From Ariolimax columbianus (taxonomy: Eukaryota; Mollusca; Gastropoda; Stylommatophora; Arionidae), in assembly GCA_036924085.1 (NCBI GenBank), contig JAVGWX010000004.1, positions 79,128,941-79,192,940 of the forward strand: a stretch of DNA of 64,000 nucleotides, written 5' to 3'. The notes under the pieces were generated by a model, which saw only the letters and a program-made list of their open reading frames with translations, searched no databases and was not told the origin of the DNA. Shown piece by piece: positions 61,396 to 64,000 of this stretch (positions are counted from its first letter, which is position 1; each line of letters starts with the position of its first letter). Position numbers and translations under genes: made by a program.

Positions 61396-64000
61396 CTTAA
61401 CTTAACGTCTTTATACTGGTTTAGAAGACTCTGCAGAGTCTGTATACAACCAGTTCCATTTACATCACCTTCCTCTAGAAGCTGTACGCATCCAATCTGT
61501 TCTTAAATGCATTGACTTGACTGTCCCAGCCTCCACCTCACTTGGCAATGCATTCCAAGCATTCACTACTCTCTGGCTAAAGAAATACTTCCTAATATCT
61601 AATCTGGACATCTCCTTAGTCAACTTGTAGCTGTGCCCTCTTGTCCTTGTTGGTGGTTGTACTTTAAAAAACTTGTAATAGTCCACTCTATCCATTCCTC
61701 TGATCATCTTATACACCTGTATTAAGTCACCACGAATTCTTCTCTCTTCTAGACACTGAAGGCCAGTTCTTTTTAATCTTTCTTCATAACTGTAATTCTA
61801 GAATCCCACTATCAGCTTTGTCGCTCTTTTTTGTATTCTCTCCAGCATGTCTATTTCCCCTCTCTGATAAGGACTCCACACCTGTACACAGTACTCCAAT
61901 CTAGGTCTAACTAATGCTTTATACTTTATACAGTTTGACTATCACTTCCTTGCTCCTATGTTTAATATTTCTTTTTATCATCCCTAACATTGCATTTGCC
62001 TTTTTTACTGCTACCTGAACTTGCCCCCTCACCTTACATGTATGATCTATTATAACCCCTAAGTCCCTTTCTTTATCTATCTTTCTAATATTTTTCTCTC
62101 CCATTCTGTAATTATGTTCCATATTGGATCTACCCATGTGGATGACTGTACATTTATCTACATTAAACTCCATTTGCCAGATTACAGACCATTCTCGAAT
62201 TTTATCTAAATCCGACCTCAATATATCCACTTCTGCTTTAGATGAGACACTACTGCATAGTTTCGTGTCATCAGCAAATTTTGCAATAATGGATCCCATA
62301 CCTATGTCCAAATCATTTATATATATCAAGAATAAAATTGGTCCCAAAACCGAGCCCTGTGGCACACCACTTTTCACTTCACACCACTCAGAGTACTCCT
62401 TATTTATACCCACCCTCTGCCTTCTTCCCGTTAACCAATTTTCAATCCATTTGGCAACTTCCCCACCTATTCCATGTGATTTTAATTTTCGAAATAATCT
62501 TTGATGAGGTACTCTATCAAAGGCCTTTGCAAGATCCAGATAAATAACGTCCACTGGCTCCCCTTTATCTAACATTTTGGTAACCTCCTCCATGAATTCT
62601 AATAGATTTGTTAGCATGATCTCCCTCTGGTAAACCCATGCTGACTATTTCTAATTAGATTAAATTTGTCTAAATGCATTACAATGTTTTCTTTGATTAT
62701 TGACTCTAACAATTTACAGACTATGCTCGTTAAGCTCACAGATCTATAGTTTGCTGCATCTGCCTTTTTTGCCCTTTTTGAATAAGGGGATCACTCCCGC
62801 ATCTTTCCAATCTCGTGGAACAATCCCTTGTGCAAGTGATTGAGAACATAATATAGCCAATGGTTTTGCTAATTGGTCTCTAATTTCAAACAGCAATTTT
62901 GGATGAATACCATCTTGACCTGGACATTTATCCACTTTCAACCCCTCCAATTTTTTAAAAACCATTTCCTCTGTAATACAGATTGATCCTAATCCTGCTG
63001 TATCCATGTCTCTTTGAAAAATATCTACAGGCTCTGGGATCTTGGAGCAGTCCTCTTTTGTGTACACTGTGCCAAAGTAGTGATTGAGTAGATTTGCTGC
63101 CTCCCTATTTTCACTTATTTTTTTCCCTGTGCTGTCTATGAGAGGGCCTACTTTGTCCTTTGATCTTTGTTTATTTCTAACATAAGAGAAGAAGCTTTTA
63201 CTATCAGTCTTGATCCTCTGAGCAAGTTTCGTTTCAAAGTCTATTTTTGCTGTTTTATTTGCTTTCTCAGATATGTTCTGCTTGTCCAAATATTTTAAAT
63301 ATGTTTCTTTTGATTTACCTGCCTCTATATATTTTTTCCATGCTTTATTTTTAGCTCTTCTACATTTAACTATAATTTTAGTGATCCACTTTTTACTCTT
63401 GGGGTTTACTTCCCTATATGGAACACATTCCTCTTTTAGCGTTTCGAGAACTGCTTTAAAACTCACCCACTCCTGTTCAACATCTGTTCCTCTGACAATA
63501 TCTTCCCAGATTATGTGGTTCGCTGCCTCTTTCGTCCTCTTAACATCTGTCTTAGAGTAGTCATATGTTCGCATGTTTATGTTCACTTCTTTCCCTGCAA
63601 TAAGATCCCATCGGATGATTTGATGGTCACTTGAGCCAAACAGTTCCCCTACGGTAACGTTTTCAATCATATTTTCCTCTGTAGTAAAAACTAGGTCGAG
63701 TATGTTTTTGCCTCTGGTGGCTGCTACTACATGTTGAATTAAAAAATTTTCAGTTATGCACTTAACAAAAGGTTTTGACTCTACAAGTGCTTCTGCCATA
63801 TCCCATTTTATTTCTGGAAAGTTGAAATCCCCCATTAATAATAAATTCCTATCACTTGCCTTTACTATGCTACTAATCAGCTCCTCATCTTCCTCCTTTT
63901 GACTTGATGGACATCTATAGCATACTCCAATCACTGTTTTTTCACCCCCACTTTCTATTTCACCCCATACACTTTCATTTTTTTTACCACATGATAAATC
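61396..64000 (-). pseudogene. CR1 LINE, long and recently inactivated, runs off the window
   Basis: The minus strand encodes most of a CR1-type ORF2. The first visible part is endonuclease: IGVCYRCPSS, LLLMGDFNFPEIKWD and LFGSSDHQIIRWDL. RT follows: KVDKCPGQDGIHPKLL, IVPRDWKDAGVIPLFKKGKK, VDVIYLDLAKAFDRVPHQRL, KSGVPQGSVLGPILFLIYIN, AKFADDTKLCSS and the C-terminal LDIRKYFFSQRVVNAWNALP. Few lesions are visible. A one-base gain in the A run near 62765 and a one-base loss near 62617 together shift the frame through the RT fingers. A 7-bp tandem duplication ('tataaag', near 61922-61935) breaks the frame after KLYK, and a TAG lies near 61800. The 5' end is beyond the window. CR1 moves by target-primed reverse transcription. 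Confidence 0.9.

Overview
This is a eukaryotic, animal-type genomic window that is very rich in repeats. Two loci look like host protein genes. One is an intronless SCFD1/SLY1 (Sec1/Munc18 family) gene on the minus strand at 52734-54644. The other is a divergent Ser/Thr protein kinase on the plus strand, with a recognisable TATA promoter and two exons (6303-6926 and 8445-8563). Consensus splice sites, TATA/initiator spacing, APE-type LINEs, a mariner and tRNA-derived SINEs all fit a metazoan. The LINE mix (RNase H-bearing I/Jockey-like, RTE-like, CR1) makes an invertebrate likely, with a mollusc or other lophotrochozoan my best guess. That placement is inference.

Layout. 0-6 kb: short dispersed repeats and a 3-kb array of about 82 near-identical 36-bp units with two unit types. 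6-8.6 kb: the kinase gene. 8.9-12.4 kb: a decayed RTE-like LINE, a SINE and a LINE C-terminal relic. 12.4-15.9 kb: a 46-bp minisatellite split by a LINE that itself carries further insertions. 15.9-18.1 kb: more minisatellites, including relatives of the 36-bp repeat. 18.5-23.1 kb: short repeats and a 48-bp array. 23.3-31.5 kb: two long copies and one short copy of an RNase H-bearing LINE (LINE-A) around an inverted, dead Jockey-like LINE. 31.8-37.6 kb: a dense patch of SINEs and LINE 3' ends. 37.6-39.7 kb: a dead mariner with a palindromic insertion. 39.9-45.1 kb: four minisatellites, one split by LINE-B. 46-51.7 kb: RTE-like and LINE-A-like relics with nested SINEs. 52.7-54.6 kb: SCFD1. 55.4-60.4 kb: two broken LINEs. 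60.4-64 kb: a CR1 fragment and a large, recently inactivated CR1 element that runs off the window end.

The host genes show no common pathway. The coherent story is repeat dynamics. LINE-A copies are 5'-truncated, end in GAA repeats and carry 9-13 bp target-site duplications. LINE-B copies end in AAGT repeats and sit in or beside tandem arrays. Several minisatellites are tandem amplifications of pieces of LINE or SINE sequence. Nested insertions with readable duplications allow a relative chronology. Names such as LINE-A or SINE-B are labels made up for this report. All homology statements come from reading translations and motifs by eye; no database search was run.
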